From NCBI RefSeq assembly GCF_006363915.1, contig NZ_CP040946.1: 64,000 nt of DNA; one strand, written 5' to 3'. The translations under genes and the position numbers were made by a program. Source of the DNA: Methylophilus medardensis (lineage in GTDB: Bacteria; Pseudomonadota; Gammaproteobacteria; Burkholderiales; Methylophilaceae). Of the stretch, positions 25,481 to 34,054 are shown piece by piece (positions within the stretch are counted from its first letter, which is position 1; each line of letters starts with the position of its first letter). The notes below the pieces were generated by a model. That model was not told the origin of the DNA, did not search any database, and saw only the letters and a program-made list of their open reading frames with translations.

Positions 25481-25827
25481 GCGACGGTGTGATCACTTTT
25501 AACAGCAGTGACTTACATGAAAAAGGCGATGGCTTGCGTTTTGCCATGCCAGCCTTAGGCCCACATGCCACCGGCTTTTTGCTGCGGTTTGAGGGCAAGC
25601 CCTATGCTTATGTCAATCGTTGCGCTCATGTGCCTGTCGAACTTGACTGGGAGCATGGTAAGTTTTTTAATATGACCCAAGAGTGGATTATTTGCGCAAC
25701 GCATGGCGCGATGTATGCCCCGCAGACGGGTCATTGTGTCGTCGGACCTTGTCAGGGTAAACGTTTATCCCCCATCCCTGTTTCGGAAAGTGAGGGTGTG
25801 GTGACCGTGCATCTGGATCAGTTTTAA
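25477..25827 (+). CDS. Rieske [2Fe-2S] ferredoxin-like protein
   Basis: A 116-residue soluble Rieske protein. The cluster ligands are C49-x-H51 (RCAHVPVEL) and C73-x2-H76 (IICATHGAMY), followed by GHCVVGPC. It has no membrane anchor or signal, so it is a cytoplasmic ferredoxin-type electron carrier. The ATG overlaps the stop of the HAD gene by 4 bases, indicating coupled translation. Its electron partner is not evident from the neighbours. Confidence 0.88.
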   Translation: MSDGVITFNSSDLHEKGDGLRFAMPALGPHATGFLLRFEGKPYAYVNRCAHVPVELDWEHGKFFNMTQEWIICATHGAMYAPQTGHCVVGPCQGKRLSPIPVSESEGVVTVHLDQF

Positions 25828-25936
25828 GGGTTGCCTTGGGTCAATTGTTTATCGGCCTTGCAAGGGCGACAAGTAAATCCATTGCAAGCCGCTGAAAGTT
25901 GTTAGAATCGCTAAAATTATTGACGAAAGTGAAGTT

Positions 25937-26917
25937 ATGCAAGAAGAAAATTCGCAGTCATCTGCACCAGTGCAAAACGGTCAAAGCCCGGATTGGGCAA
26001 TGCGGACGGTAGAAAAAATTGCCTTGGCAGGGTTGCAAGAGCAAAAAACGGCTAGACGCTGGTCAGTATTGTTCAAGTCACTGACTTTTATTTATCTATT
26101 TTTCTTGTTGATGATGTTTTTGGGCTGGGTCGGGCAAAACAAGAATGCCTCCACTGCGCACACTGCTTTGATTGATCTCTCCGGGGTGATTGAAGCCGGT
26201 GGTCAGGTGAATGCCGACGCGGTGATCAGTAGCCTAAACGATGCTTACGACAACAAAGGTACCAAGGGCATTATTTTGCGCATTAACAGCCCAGGCGGCA
26301 GTCCAGTGCAAGCCGGGATTATCAATGACGAAATTCATCGGCAACGCAAATTACATCCCGATATTCCTGTGTATGCGGTGGTAGAGGATATTTGTGCTTC
26401 TGGCGGCTACTACATTGCGGTGGCGGCTGATAAGATTTTTGTCGATAAAGCCAGTATTGTGGGCTCGATCGGTGTATTGATGGATGGTTACGGTTTCACC
26501 GAAGTCATGAAAAAAGTTGGGGTTGAGCGTCGTTTGTTGACCGCGGGTGCGAACAAAGGCATGTTAGACCCATTTTCACCAGTGAATCCAAAACAACAGG
26601 CTTTCGCGCAAACCATGCTTGACCAGATCCATCAGCAATTCATTACGGTGGTGCGCCAAGGCCGAGGTAACCGCTTGAAAGAGACCGAAGAGACCTTCAG
26701 TGGCCTGTTTTGGAACGGCGAAGAAAGTATTAAATTGGGCTTGGCAGATGCGCAGGGCAGTGCCGAATATGTGGCGCGTGAAGTGATCAAAGAGTCTGAG
26801 ATCGTCGATTTTACTTATCAAGAAACCGTGGTCGATCGCTTTGCTAAGAGACTGGGTGCCAGCATGGCGCAACAGCTTGGAGTGAGTGGCAAGAACCTGT
26901 TGCCAACACTGCGCTAA
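25937..26917 (+). CDS. sppA: S49 signal peptide peptidase, SppA-like
   Basis: A membrane-anchored S49 serine protease of 326 residues, the short single-domain form. One transmembrane helix lies at about 45-66. The nucleophile is S155 in ICASGGYYIA and the general base is probably K207 in TAGANKGMLDP. INSPGGSPV at about 117-125 is the substrate-binding strand. It would clear signal peptides remaining in the membrane. It follows the HAD-Rieske pair with a 109-base gap and ends at a strong terminator. Confidence 0.9.
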   Translation: MQEENSQSSAPVQNGQSPDWAMRTVEKIALAGLQEQKTARRWSVLFKSLTFIYLFFLLMMFLGWVGQNKNASTAHTALIDLSGVIEAGGQVNADAVISSLNDAYDNKGTKGIILRINSPGGSPVQAGIINDEIHRQRKLHPDIPVYAVVEDICASGGYYIAVAADKIFVDKASIVGSIGVLMDGYGFTEVMKKVGVERRLLTAGANKGMLDPFSPVNPKQQAFAQTMLDQIHQQFITVVRQGRGNRLKETEETFSGLFWNGEESIKLGLADAQGSAEYVAREVIKESEIVDFTYQETVVDRFAKRLGASMAQQLGVSGKNLLPTLR

Positions 26918-26929
26918 TCGCCGTTGATT

Positions 26930-26967
26930 GGAATAAAAAAGGGACTCAGGGTCCCTTTTTTTATTCC
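26930..26967. terminator. Bidirectional terminator between sppA and der
   Basis: GGGAC-TCAGG-GTCCC is extended by A-runs and T-runs that pair as well, giving a nearly perfect palindrome (GGAATAAAAAA to TTTTTTATTCC). It serves convergent genes. Confidence 0.93.
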
Positions 26968-27037
26968 ATTGACGCTTCTATGACTTAGTCTGTACTAAGG
27001 CTGCAGGGCCAAAAAGCCACACTCACAAATAAATGAT

Positions 27038-28471
27038 TTATTTTTTGGTTTTGTTTTGCTCATTGCGCTGTTTAAGCTTGGCACGCATCTCGTTTTTACG
27101 GCGGCGCATCGTCACTAACCCTTCGCCTTTTTTGCGCTCATCCTCTTTATCAAACGGATTTTCGCCCTGATTGTATTGCACGCGCAGAGGTGTGCCTACC
27201 AGTTGAAAGGCTTTGCGGAAAATGCCTTCCAGGTAACGGGTGTAGCTCGCTTTAATGCCATCCACATGATTGCCGTGCACGACAACAATCGGTGGATTGC
27301 TTCCGCCTTGGTGGGCGTAGCGTAACTTGGGACGAATGCCGCGGGTGATCGGCGGCTGATGTTGCGTGGTGGCTTCCCCGAGAACTCGAGTGAGTTGTGG
27401 GGTGGCGAGTTTACTCATGGCAGCTTTAAAGGCGACATCGACCGAGGCCAATAGCTCATTGAGGCCTTTTTTACGCAAAGCTGAGATATAGTGAAACTTA
27501 GCAAAATCCAAAAACTGCAGTTTGCGATCAATTTCACGCTTGATCCACTCGCGTTCGTCATCTTGCAGGCCATCCCATTTGTTGATGGCAACGACCAACG
27601 CGCGGCCAGCGTCAACAATATAAGCGGCGACGTGCGCATCTTGCTCAGTGATTCCATCCTTAGCATCAACGACGAGAATCGCCACATTGGCGTCTTCAAT
27701 TGCCTGCATAGTTTTCACTACAGAAAATTTTTCCACCGCTTCGAACACTTTGCCGCGTTTACGCACACCAGCGGTGTCAATAATGGTGTAATGCTTGCCA
27801 TTTTTTTCAAGCGCGATTTCAATCGAATCGCGGGTGGTCCCCGGTTCGTCAAAAGCAATCACGCGGTCCTCGCCCAATAATGCATTCACCAGTGTCGATT
27901 TACCAACGTTTGGTCGGCCAACAATCGCGATTCTGGGCGTATCCTGATCGACGGGCTCAGCGGGCTCTGCAATTTTTTCGACCACCGTTTCTAGTGCTAG
28001 CTCGATTAAATCTCTGACCCCTTCGCCATGGGCAGATGAGATCGACAGGGGTTCACCCATGCCTAGTTCATGAAAGTCCGCGCTGACGATGGCTTTGCGC
28101 ATGCCTTCGGTTTTGTTCACTGCCAGTAGGACGGGGCGTTGTGCTTTGCGCAATGTTTGTGCAATGGTGAATTCTTGTGGCGTGAGCCCGGCACGGGCAT
28201 CCACCAAAAAGATAATGACATCGGCTTCATCGATGGCGAGCAGGGTTTGCTTAGCCATTTCTTTGAGAATGCCGGTATCCGCGGTGGGCTCAAAGCCACC
28301 GGTATCAATCACCAGATAGGGTTGACTTGCCCCCATGCCACGTCCGTAGTGGCGATCTCGCGTTAGGCCAGGTAAATCTGCAACCAGTGCATCACGCGAT
28401 CTGGTTAAGCGATTAAAAAGGGTAGATTTGCCGACATTGGGTCGGCCGACAAGTACGATGGTAGGTAGCAT
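27038..28471 (-). CDS. der: Ribosome assembly GTPase Der (EngA)
   Basis: Der is an essential double GTPase for 50S subunit maturation. The 477-residue protein has two G domains, each with GRPNVGKST (residues 8-16 and about 184-192), DTGG or DTAG, and NKTE or NKWD, followed by a C-terminal KH-like domain ending in a Lys/Arg-rich tail. It is the last gene of the leftward ndk-to-der block and overlaps bamB by one base. Confidence 0.96.
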   Translation of the reverse strand: MLPTIVLVGRPNVGKSTLFNRLTRSRDALVADLPGLTRDRHYGRGMGASQPYLVIDTGGFEPTADTGILKEMAKQTLLAIDEADVIIFLVDARAGLTPQEFTIAQTLRKAQRPVLLAVNKTEGMRKAIVSADFHELGMGEPLSISSAHGEGVRDLIELALETVVEKIAEPAEPVDQDTPRIAIVGRPNVGKSTLVNALLGEDRVIAFDEPGTTRDSIEIALEKNGKHYTIIDTAGVRKRGKVFEAVEKFSVVKTMQAIEDANVAILVVDAKDGITEQDAHVAAYIVDAGRALVVAINKWDGLQDDEREWIKREIDRKLQFLDFAKFHYISALRKKGLNELLASVDVAFKAAMSKLATPQLTRVLGEATTQHQPPITRGIRPKLRYAHQGGSNPPIVVVHGNHVDGIKASYTRYLEGIFRKAFQLVGTPLRVQYNQGENPFDKEDERKKGEGLVTMRRRKNEMRAKLKQRNEQNKTKK

Positions 28472-29682
28472 TATTTATATGTGACTGCGTAAAGGTGGCC
28501 GTCACGCGATTGCGCAAAGAATTGGTTGGCATTACTGCCTGCAATCAGCGACATAATAGGTTTTGAACCCAATTGTAGCCTGCCAACAAAACTGCCATCA
28601 TCCTGGCTGAGTAAATGGATATAGCCCTCAAGGTCGCCCACAGCAACGATGTTGCTCAGTGGTAAAGGCACGGTCAGGTTACGATAACCGAGATTGCCTT
28701 GGCGCCAGAAGGTTTTGCCATTGGTACTGTCGAGAGAATAAACTGAACCAATGGTATGACTTAAATATACTTTATTGTTTTCTTCTGTGAGACCGACGTA
28801 GCTTGAAATATCACGGTTCCAGAGAATTTGTCCGCGCTGACGGTCTACCGCCGCAACTTTGCCTTGATAGGCGACCACATACACCACCGGGCCATCAACA
28901 AATGGCAGGCTGGTGATGTCGGCAATACGCTCGATTTCGGTCACGCCTTTGGGTTGGGCAACAGTCGCCTCCCACACCAATTTACCATTGTCTGCACGGA
29001 TCGAGATCAGCTTGCCACCGGGGAAGCCTGCGTATACTGCGCCGCCATCCACCACAATGCCAGCCTGTGTTTTCAGCGAGAGGGAGGGGGTGGCGCGCTC
29101 GTAAGACCACTTTCGACGACCGTCAGCGGCATCAATGCCGTAAATATGGTGGTCGGTGGTGCGCACGATCACCGTGCCATCATAATAGCGCGGCTGTCCT
29201 TGTACCTCGCTACTTAATACGGCACTCCATAATTTTTTGCCATTGACATTTAATGCATATAAATGGCCTTTGCTGGTGCCGGCCAACACCAAGCCGCCCC
29301 CTAAACTGACGCCGCTACTAATAGGTTCGCCGAGCTCGGTTTCCCATATTTTTTTGCCGCTGTCAGCGGACAATTGCATAACGCTACCTTCGGCATTCAC
29401 CGCATACAAAAGGTTATCTGCCACCACAGGGGCATAAGTAAAACGCCCCGCTTCACCAATATCGGCTGTCCAAAGGACGCGTGTTTCGTAGGAGGATTTG
29501 ATCTCTTCAAGCTCTACCGGCGGATTCGCCGGTTCTGCGCCAAAAATGCTCTCGCTTAGGTTGGTTTTAACGTCATTAAACGCGGTACAGGCTGACAGCC
29601 CGCTAACAAGTAGCAGTAGGCAACCGAGGGAGGCATGCTTGAATAGAGGCGATGGAATGCGCAGGCGAGAGCTAAACATCAT
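28471..29682 (-). CDS. bamB: Outer membrane assembly lipoprotein BamB
   Basis: BamB is the beta-propeller lipoprotein of the BAM complex. The signal peptide ends in the lipobox LSAC with lipidated C32. PQQ-like propeller repeats follow across 70-400 (for example GKKIWETELG, GKKLWSAVL, NGKLVWEATV, RGQILWNRDI). The repeats are structural; no PQQ is expected. It sits between yfgM and der, its usual place. BamD is encoded at 52 kb. Confidence 0.95.
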   Translation of the reverse strand: MMFSSRLRIPSPLFKHASLGCLLLLVSGLSACTAFNDVKTNLSESIFGAEPANPPVELEEIKSSYETRVLWTADIGEAGRFTYAPVVADNLLYAVNAEGSVMQLSADSGKKIWETELGEPISSGVSLGGGLVLAGTSKGHLYALNVNGKKLWSAVLSSEVQGQPRYYDGTVIVRTTDHHIYGIDAADGRRKWSYERATPSLSLKTQAGIVVDGGAVYAGFPGGKLISIRADNGKLVWEATVAQPKGVTEIERIADITSLPFVDGPVVYVVAYQGKVAAVDRQRGQILWNRDISSYVGLTEENNKVYLSHTIGSVYSLDSTNGKTFWRQGNLGYRNLTVPLPLSNIVAVGDLEGYIHLLSQDDGSFVGRLQLGSKPIMSLIAGSNANQFFAQSRDGHLYAVTYK

Positions 29683-29688
29683 CGCGCG

Positions 29689-30327
29689 TTATCCCAAAGC
29701 GTCCAGTTTTTGCTGGGTCAGGTAAAACAATTTGCCTTCTGGATCTAAACCCTGCAATGCTTTGTTGTAAGCTTCCTTGGCTTCTTTTTCTTGCTTGCTA
29801 GCCATCAAGATATCACCAAGCAGGGCATTTTTAATGCCATCAAAGCCTTTGTCATCAATGGTGCTCAAGGTCTTTTTGGCCTCATCAAGCGCATTACGCT
29901 CAATTTGCAAACCGGCAATTTCAATCGCTGCCATATGCTTGATTGCGGGTTCTTTGGCTTCAGTCAGCGCCCAACGCAATTGTTTTTCAGCAGCCTCAGA
30001 TTGTTTTGCTTCGTGCAGCGCACGGGCAGCAAATAATGCAGCACGGCCAGCGTAGGGCGTCATGCTGTAATCGGCTGCAATCGCTTGTGCATCCGTACTG
30101 ATTTGCTCGGCTTTTTTGCTATCCACCTCGGATAACGGCGTGCTGATCAATGTTTGGTAGGCGGTGGATGCATCTGTTGATTTGCTGTTCATCCAAGTTT
30201 GATACGCTTGCCAGCCGCCATAAGAGAGGGCAGCTACGATCACTAACCGAGTCACCAGTTTGCCATTTTTGTTCCACCAGGCTCTAAATTCGTCGAGTTG
30301 TTCCTGTTCTTCCAAATCGTATGCCAT
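29689..30327 (-). CDS. yfgM: YfgM-like tetratricopeptide membrane protein
   Basis: A 212-residue single-pass inner membrane protein: cytoplasmic N-terminus (AYDLEEQEQLDEFRAWW), transmembrane helix at about 25-43, then TPR-like repeats in the periplasm. In E. coli YfgM binds PpiD and the SecYEG translocon and influences stress signalling. It lies 6 bases upstream of bamB. On its other side, where hisS would normally adjoin, two ABC ATPase genes and a SIMPL gene intervene. Confidence 0.9.
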   Translation of the reverse strand: MAYDLEEQEQLDEFRAWWNKNGKLVTRLVIVAALSYGGWQAYQTWMNSKSTDASTAYQTLISTPLSEVDSKKAEQISTDAQAIAADYSMTPYAGRAALFAARALHEAKQSEAAEKQLRWALTEAKEPAIKHMAAIEIAGLQIERNALDEAKKTLSTIDDKGFDGIKNALLGDILMASKQEKEAKEAYNKALQGLDPEGKLFYLTQQKLDALG

Positions 30328-30367
30328 TGCAAAGTTCCTGCGTGTTCTTATTGATTGAGGGGTAAGA

Positions 30368-31177
30368 TTAAGCGCCTACAGCGCGTAACCCATGACCGGG
30401 GATCGCGCTGAGTAACTGTTGTGTATATTTTTGCTGGGAAGCATTATAAATGGTTTCTACGCTTCCTTGCTCAATTACTTTGCCTTTTTGCATCACCAAA
30501 ACGTCATCTGCGATGTGTCTTACTACGCGTAAATCATGGGTGATGAACAAATAACTGAGGCCCATTTCATGCTGTAATTGCTTGAGTAAGAGCAGAATCT
30601 GCGCCTGCACAGAAACGTCGAGTGCTGACACAGGTTCATCACAAATCAGTAGTTTTGGTTGCAGAATGAGCGCGCGCGCAATGCCGATACGCTGACGCTG
30701 ACCACCAGAGAACTGATGCGGATATTTCTGCGCATCCTCGGCTTGCAAGCCCACTTTTTTGAGCATTTGGATGACTTGCTCAGTTTGCGCCTGCGGCGTG
30801 CCAATCCGATGGATGACCAAGCCCTCTGCAATGATTTCACCGACGCGCATTCTTGGATTGAGTGACGCAAACGGGTCTTGAAACACCATTTGCATATGTC
30901 TGCGCGCGGCACGCAATGCAGACTTGTCTAGCGCCAAAAAGTCCTGACCATCGAATATGACTTCACCACTATCCAGCGGTAACAAACGCAACAGGCCCCG
31001 GGCCAACGTTGATTTGCCACTGCCGGATTCACCGACCACAGCCAGTGTCGTTCCCCGCTTGAGTTGTAGGCTGACATCCTCCAACGCATGAATGGTGTTG
31101 GTTTGAAGACCGAGCGTGCCGGTGCGCTGGCGATAGGTTTTATTCAGGTGGCGTGCTTCTAGCAAAATATCAGACAT
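30368..31177 (-). CDS. ABC transporter ATPase, OppF/DppF type
   Basis: A 269-residue ABC ATPase of the oligopeptide/dipeptide family. Walker A is GESGSGKST, the Q-loop is VFQDPFASLNPRM, the signature is FSGGQRQRIGIARAL, and Walker B is LLICDEPVSALD. The second conserved OppF-type region (VGEIIAEGL) is present, and the tail after the H-loop is short. It is 10 bases downstream of an OppD-type ATPase, so the two form the usual heterodimer. No permease or binding-protein gene lies in the window; these must be elsewhere. The substrate is unknown. Confidence 0.88.
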   Translation of the reverse strand: MSDILLEARHLNKTYRQRTGTLGLQTNTIHALEDVSLQLKRGTTLAVVGESGSGKSTLARGLLRLLPLDSGEVIFDGQDFLALDKSALRAARRHMQMVFQDPFASLNPRMRVGEIIAEGLVIHRIGTPQAQTEQVIQMLKKVGLQAEDAQKYPHQFSGGQRQRIGIARALILQPKLLICDEPVSALDVSVQAQILLLLKQLQHEMGLSYLFITHDLRVVRHIADDVLVMQKGKVIEQGSVETIYNASQQKYTQQLLSAIPGHGLRAVGA

Positions 31178-31187
31178 GGCGGTTCCA

Positions 31188-32012
31188 TCAATTTGGCGTT
31201 AACCAGTCATAGGTCATGGGCTGTAAAACTTTTTTGCCCTCAGCGTCAGGGACACAGGCCAGTAGCGCACGTGTATAGGGGTGTTGCGGTGAGTGCAGGA
31301 CTTGCGCCACACTGCCGGATTCAACGATTTCGCCTCTGAACATCACGATGACCTCATCAGCAATGTCAGCGACCACCCCAAAATCATGGGTAATGAACAG
31401 CATTGCCATGTGCATTCTATCTTTCAATGCATTGAGCAACTGTAATACTTGCGCTTGTACCGTTACATCTAGCGCGGTGGTGGGCTCATCAGCAATCAGT
31501 AATGCAGGTTCACACGCAATACTCATGGCAATCATCACGCGCTGGCGCTGACCGCCTGAGAGCTCGTCGGGGTAGCTGTTTGCCCGGTTAGGGTCAATGC
31601 CGACTTGGTCTAGCAAGGCAGCAACCTTTTGTTTGAGTGCTGCACCTTTTAAACCAAGATGCGTTTGCAGCGGCTCACCAATCTGAAAACCGATGGTGAG
31701 TACCGGATTGAGTGAGGTCATGGGCTCTTGAAAAATCATGCCCATTTTTTGGCCGCGTAAGTGCTGCATCGCAGTCTCATCATAATGGCTGATGTCTTGC
31801 CCCTCAAAAAAAATCTGCCCCTGCATGCGTAATTGTGGGGATAAAAGCTTCATGATGCTGAGTGCGGTTAAACTTTTTCCGCTACCAGATTCGCCGACGA
31901 TGCAGGTAGTTTTACCACGTGCCAGTGTCAGCGAAACCTGATTCACCAGCTTGCGTTCAGGCGCGTGGGCCGGGGTAATGCTCAGTTGTGAGATGCGTAG
32001 AATTTCAGTCAT
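31188..32012 (-). CDS. ABC transporter ATPase, OppD/DppD type
   Basis: A 274-residue ABC ATPase, partner of the following gene. Walker A is GESGSGKSL, the Q-loop region is IFQEPMTSLNPVL, the signature is LSGGQRQRVMIAMSI, and Walker B is LLIADEPTTALD. The C-terminal oligopeptide-transporter extension seen in full OppD (about 330 residues) is mostly missing. Its start overlaps the SIMPL gene stop by 4 bases. This pair looks like a split YejF-type ATPase; the substrate is unknown. Confidence 0.88.
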   Translation of the reverse strand: MTEILRISQLSITPAHAPERKLVNQVSLTLARGKTTCIVGESGSGKSLTALSIMKLLSPQLRMQGQIFFEGQDISHYDETAMQHLRGQKMGMIFQEPMTSLNPVLTIGFQIGEPLQTHLGLKGAALKQKVAALLDQVGIDPNRANSYPDELSGGQRQRVMIAMSIACEPALLIADEPTTALDVTVQAQVLQLLNALKDRMHMAMLFITHDFGVVADIADEVIVMFRGEIVESGSVAQVLHSPQHPYTRALLACVPDAEGKKVLQPMTYDWLTPN

Positions 32013-32764
32013 TCGATGTTGTACACCACAGTCACCACTACGCGGGCAATTTTATCCACGGTGGATTTATCATAAATACCACCGTAGCTGTTATCGCTGT
32101 CATCGCCGCCAGTGGCCGGTAAAATATAAAAAGCGCCTTGACTGGCAGATTTCATCACGCCCACCTGCACCCCATCTTGCTTGACAAATTCGGTGGCGCG
32201 GGTGCGAGCGTTTTTAGTGGCTTCCGCAATCAATGACATCTTAACCGACTCTAAGTTGCTGACCAGGAACTCAGGCGCTTGCGAGCTCACAGGATGGTTG
32301 TCGGCACGCAACGATAAAATCGCTTGGTTAGCAGCTGCGATTTTGGCCAGGTCTGGTGTGCTGATATGCACGCTCTGGTATCCCTCGAACCCACGTTGCA
32401 CCTGTCGCGGATTGTCGTGGATGTATTCTTCTTCATAGTGCGGGCCTAAGGTTTGCACATTGACCGTGCGCGTATTCACCGCTAAGCCCTGCTGATCAAG
32501 AAAAGACTCCAATACTGCCCGCTCGCGGTCAATCGCTTGCAGTGTTTCAGCCTGCGTAGGTGCAACGACACTGATATTGATGGTCCACTGCGCCCGGTCT
32601 GCTTTGATCGGCTTTTCTGCCAGGCCTTTAACGGTAATCGATTGTTGGCTAGAAACCGCATGCTTTGCTTGTACACCCAAAATAAATGCAGCCGCGGCCA
32701 TGCCTAGCGCCAACAGCAGGCCCAAGGCCGTCATGGCATTAAAAAAGTGTTTCTGCTCTGACAT
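32009..32764 (-). CDS. SIMPL-domain (DUF541) exported protein
   Basis: A 251-residue protein with an N-terminal hydrophobic segment (about 10-32, anchor or signal) followed by the SIMPL/DUF541 domain, recognisable from ITVKGLAEKPIKADRAQWTI and a C-terminal RVVVTVVYNIE strand. SIMPL proteins form ring oligomers in the periplasm; their function is mostly unclear. The ATG at 32764 follows a G-rich ribosome binding site, while an upstream ATG at 32785 gives a less likely leader. It lies between hisS and the two ABC ATPases, overlapping the first by 4 bases. Confidence 0.8.
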   Translation of the reverse strand: MSEQKHFFNAMTALGLLLALGMAAAAFILGVQAKHAVSSQQSITVKGLAEKPIKADRAQWTINISVVAPTQAETLQAIDRERAVLESFLDQQGLAVNTRTVNVQTLGPHYEEEYIHDNPRQVQRGFEGYQSVHISTPDLAKIAAANQAILSLRADNHPVSSQAPEFLVSNLESVKMSLIAEATKNARTRATEFVKQDGVQVGVMKSASQGAFYILPATGGDDSDNSYGGIYDKSTVDKIARVVVTVVYNIE

Positions 32765-32790
32765 CTGGCCCCCTGTGAGACACAAACTGT

Positions 32791-34050
32791 TTAATGAGAA
32801 CGAACGATGGCTAATACTTGGTCAATGGAGACACGCGCTTGTTCACCTTGGCCCAACATCGGTTTCAGGCTCACTTCATTCGCTTGCGCCTCATCGTCGC
32901 CTAAAATCGCAGCGAACCTTGCGCCACTGCGATCGGCTTTTTTCATTTGTGATTTAAAACTACCACCGCCCGCATGTAATACAACGTTCAAGCCAAGTCC
33001 ACGCAGCTGTTCAGACACGCTAAAAGCCGATTGTTCTGCGAGATCACCTACATTGACCAAGTAAATGTCAGGTTGGTTGCTCGCTGTCACACCATATTCT
33101 TGCATAAGCAGGAAAACCCGCTCTAACCCAATGCCAAACCCACAGGCGGGGGTTGAATGACCCCCAATGCGCTCTACCAATGTGTCATAGCGGCCACCGC
33201 CCGCAATGGTGCCTTGCGCGCCTAGTTTGGTCGTCACCCACTCAAACACGGTGCGGTTGTAATAATCCAAACCTCGCACCAGCCGATGGTTAATCACGTA
33301 AGCAATGCCCGCCTGATCAAGCAGGGCACATAATCTGGCGAAATGCAGCTTTGAGCTTTCACCAAGGCAATCCATTAATTTGGGCGCGTTTTCACATAAA
33401 CTTTGCATGCGTGGATTTTTGCTGTCCAGTATGCGCAAAGGATTGCTGTGCAAGCGACGCTTGGCGTCGTCATCTAGCAAGTCTAGATGCTGTTCAAAAT
33501 AGGCGATTAGCGTATCGCGGTATTGCGCGCGCTCACTCGCGTCCCCAATGCTGTTGAGTTGCAAGGCTACGTCTGCGATGCCAAGCGCTTGCCACAAACG
33601 TGCCAGCATGACGATTTGTTCTGCATCAACATCTGGGCCGTCAAAACCAAAGGCTTCGACGCCAATTTGATGAAACTGCCGTTGGCGGCCTTTTTGTACG
33701 TTTTCGTGACGGAACATCGGCCCCATGTACCACAAGCGTTGTGGGCCATTGTAGGTCAGGTTGTGCTCAATTACGGCACGCACGCAACCGGCGGTGCCTT
33801 CTGGGCGCAGCGTCAATTGGTCACCATTGAGCTTGTCTTCCCAGGCATACATCTCTTTTTCGACGATATCGGTATGCTCACCCACGCTGCGCACGAAGAG
33901 TTCTGTCGGTTCGACCACCGGCATACGAATATTCTGATAGCCATATTGGCTTAACACGCGGCGGGCTGTGTCTTCTAACTTAAACCAGAGCGGCGTGGCT
34001 TCCGGCAAAATATCGTAGAAACCTTTAATAGATTGAAATTTTTGCGTCAT
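32791..34050 (-). CDS. hisS: Histidyl-tRNA synthetase
   Basis: A class II aminoacyl-tRNA synthetase charging tRNA-His. From the ATG at 34050 the protein is 419 residues and begins MTQKFQSIKGFYDILPE, the family start. Motif 2 (LTLRPEGTAGCVRA), the histidine-A loops LVRGLDYYNRTVFE and TIAGGGRYD, and motif 3 (GFGIGLERV) are all present, with a C-terminal anticodon-binding domain. It lies 4 bases after ispG, so the two are co-transcribed in the conserved block. Confidence 0.95.
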   Translation of the reverse strand: MTQKFQSIKGFYDILPEATPLWFKLEDTARRVLSQYGYQNIRMPVVEPTELFVRSVGEHTDIVEKEMYAWEDKLNGDQLTLRPEGTAGCVRAVIEHNLTYNGPQRLWYMGPMFRHENVQKGRQRQFHQIGVEAFGFDGPDVDAEQIVMLARLWQALGIADVALQLNSIGDASERAQYRDTLIAYFEQHLDLLDDDAKRRLHSNPLRILDSKNPRMQSLCENAPKLMDCLGESSKLHFARLCALLDQAGIAYVINHRLVRGLDYYNRTVFEWVTTKLGAQGTIAGGGRYDTLVERIGGHSTPACGFGIGLERVFLLMQEYGVTASNQPDIYLVNVGDLAEQSAFSVSEQLRGLGLNVVLHAGGGSFKSQMKKADRSGARFAAILGDDEAQANEVSLKPMLGQGEQARVSIDQVLAIVRSH

Positions 34051-34054
34051 GAGT

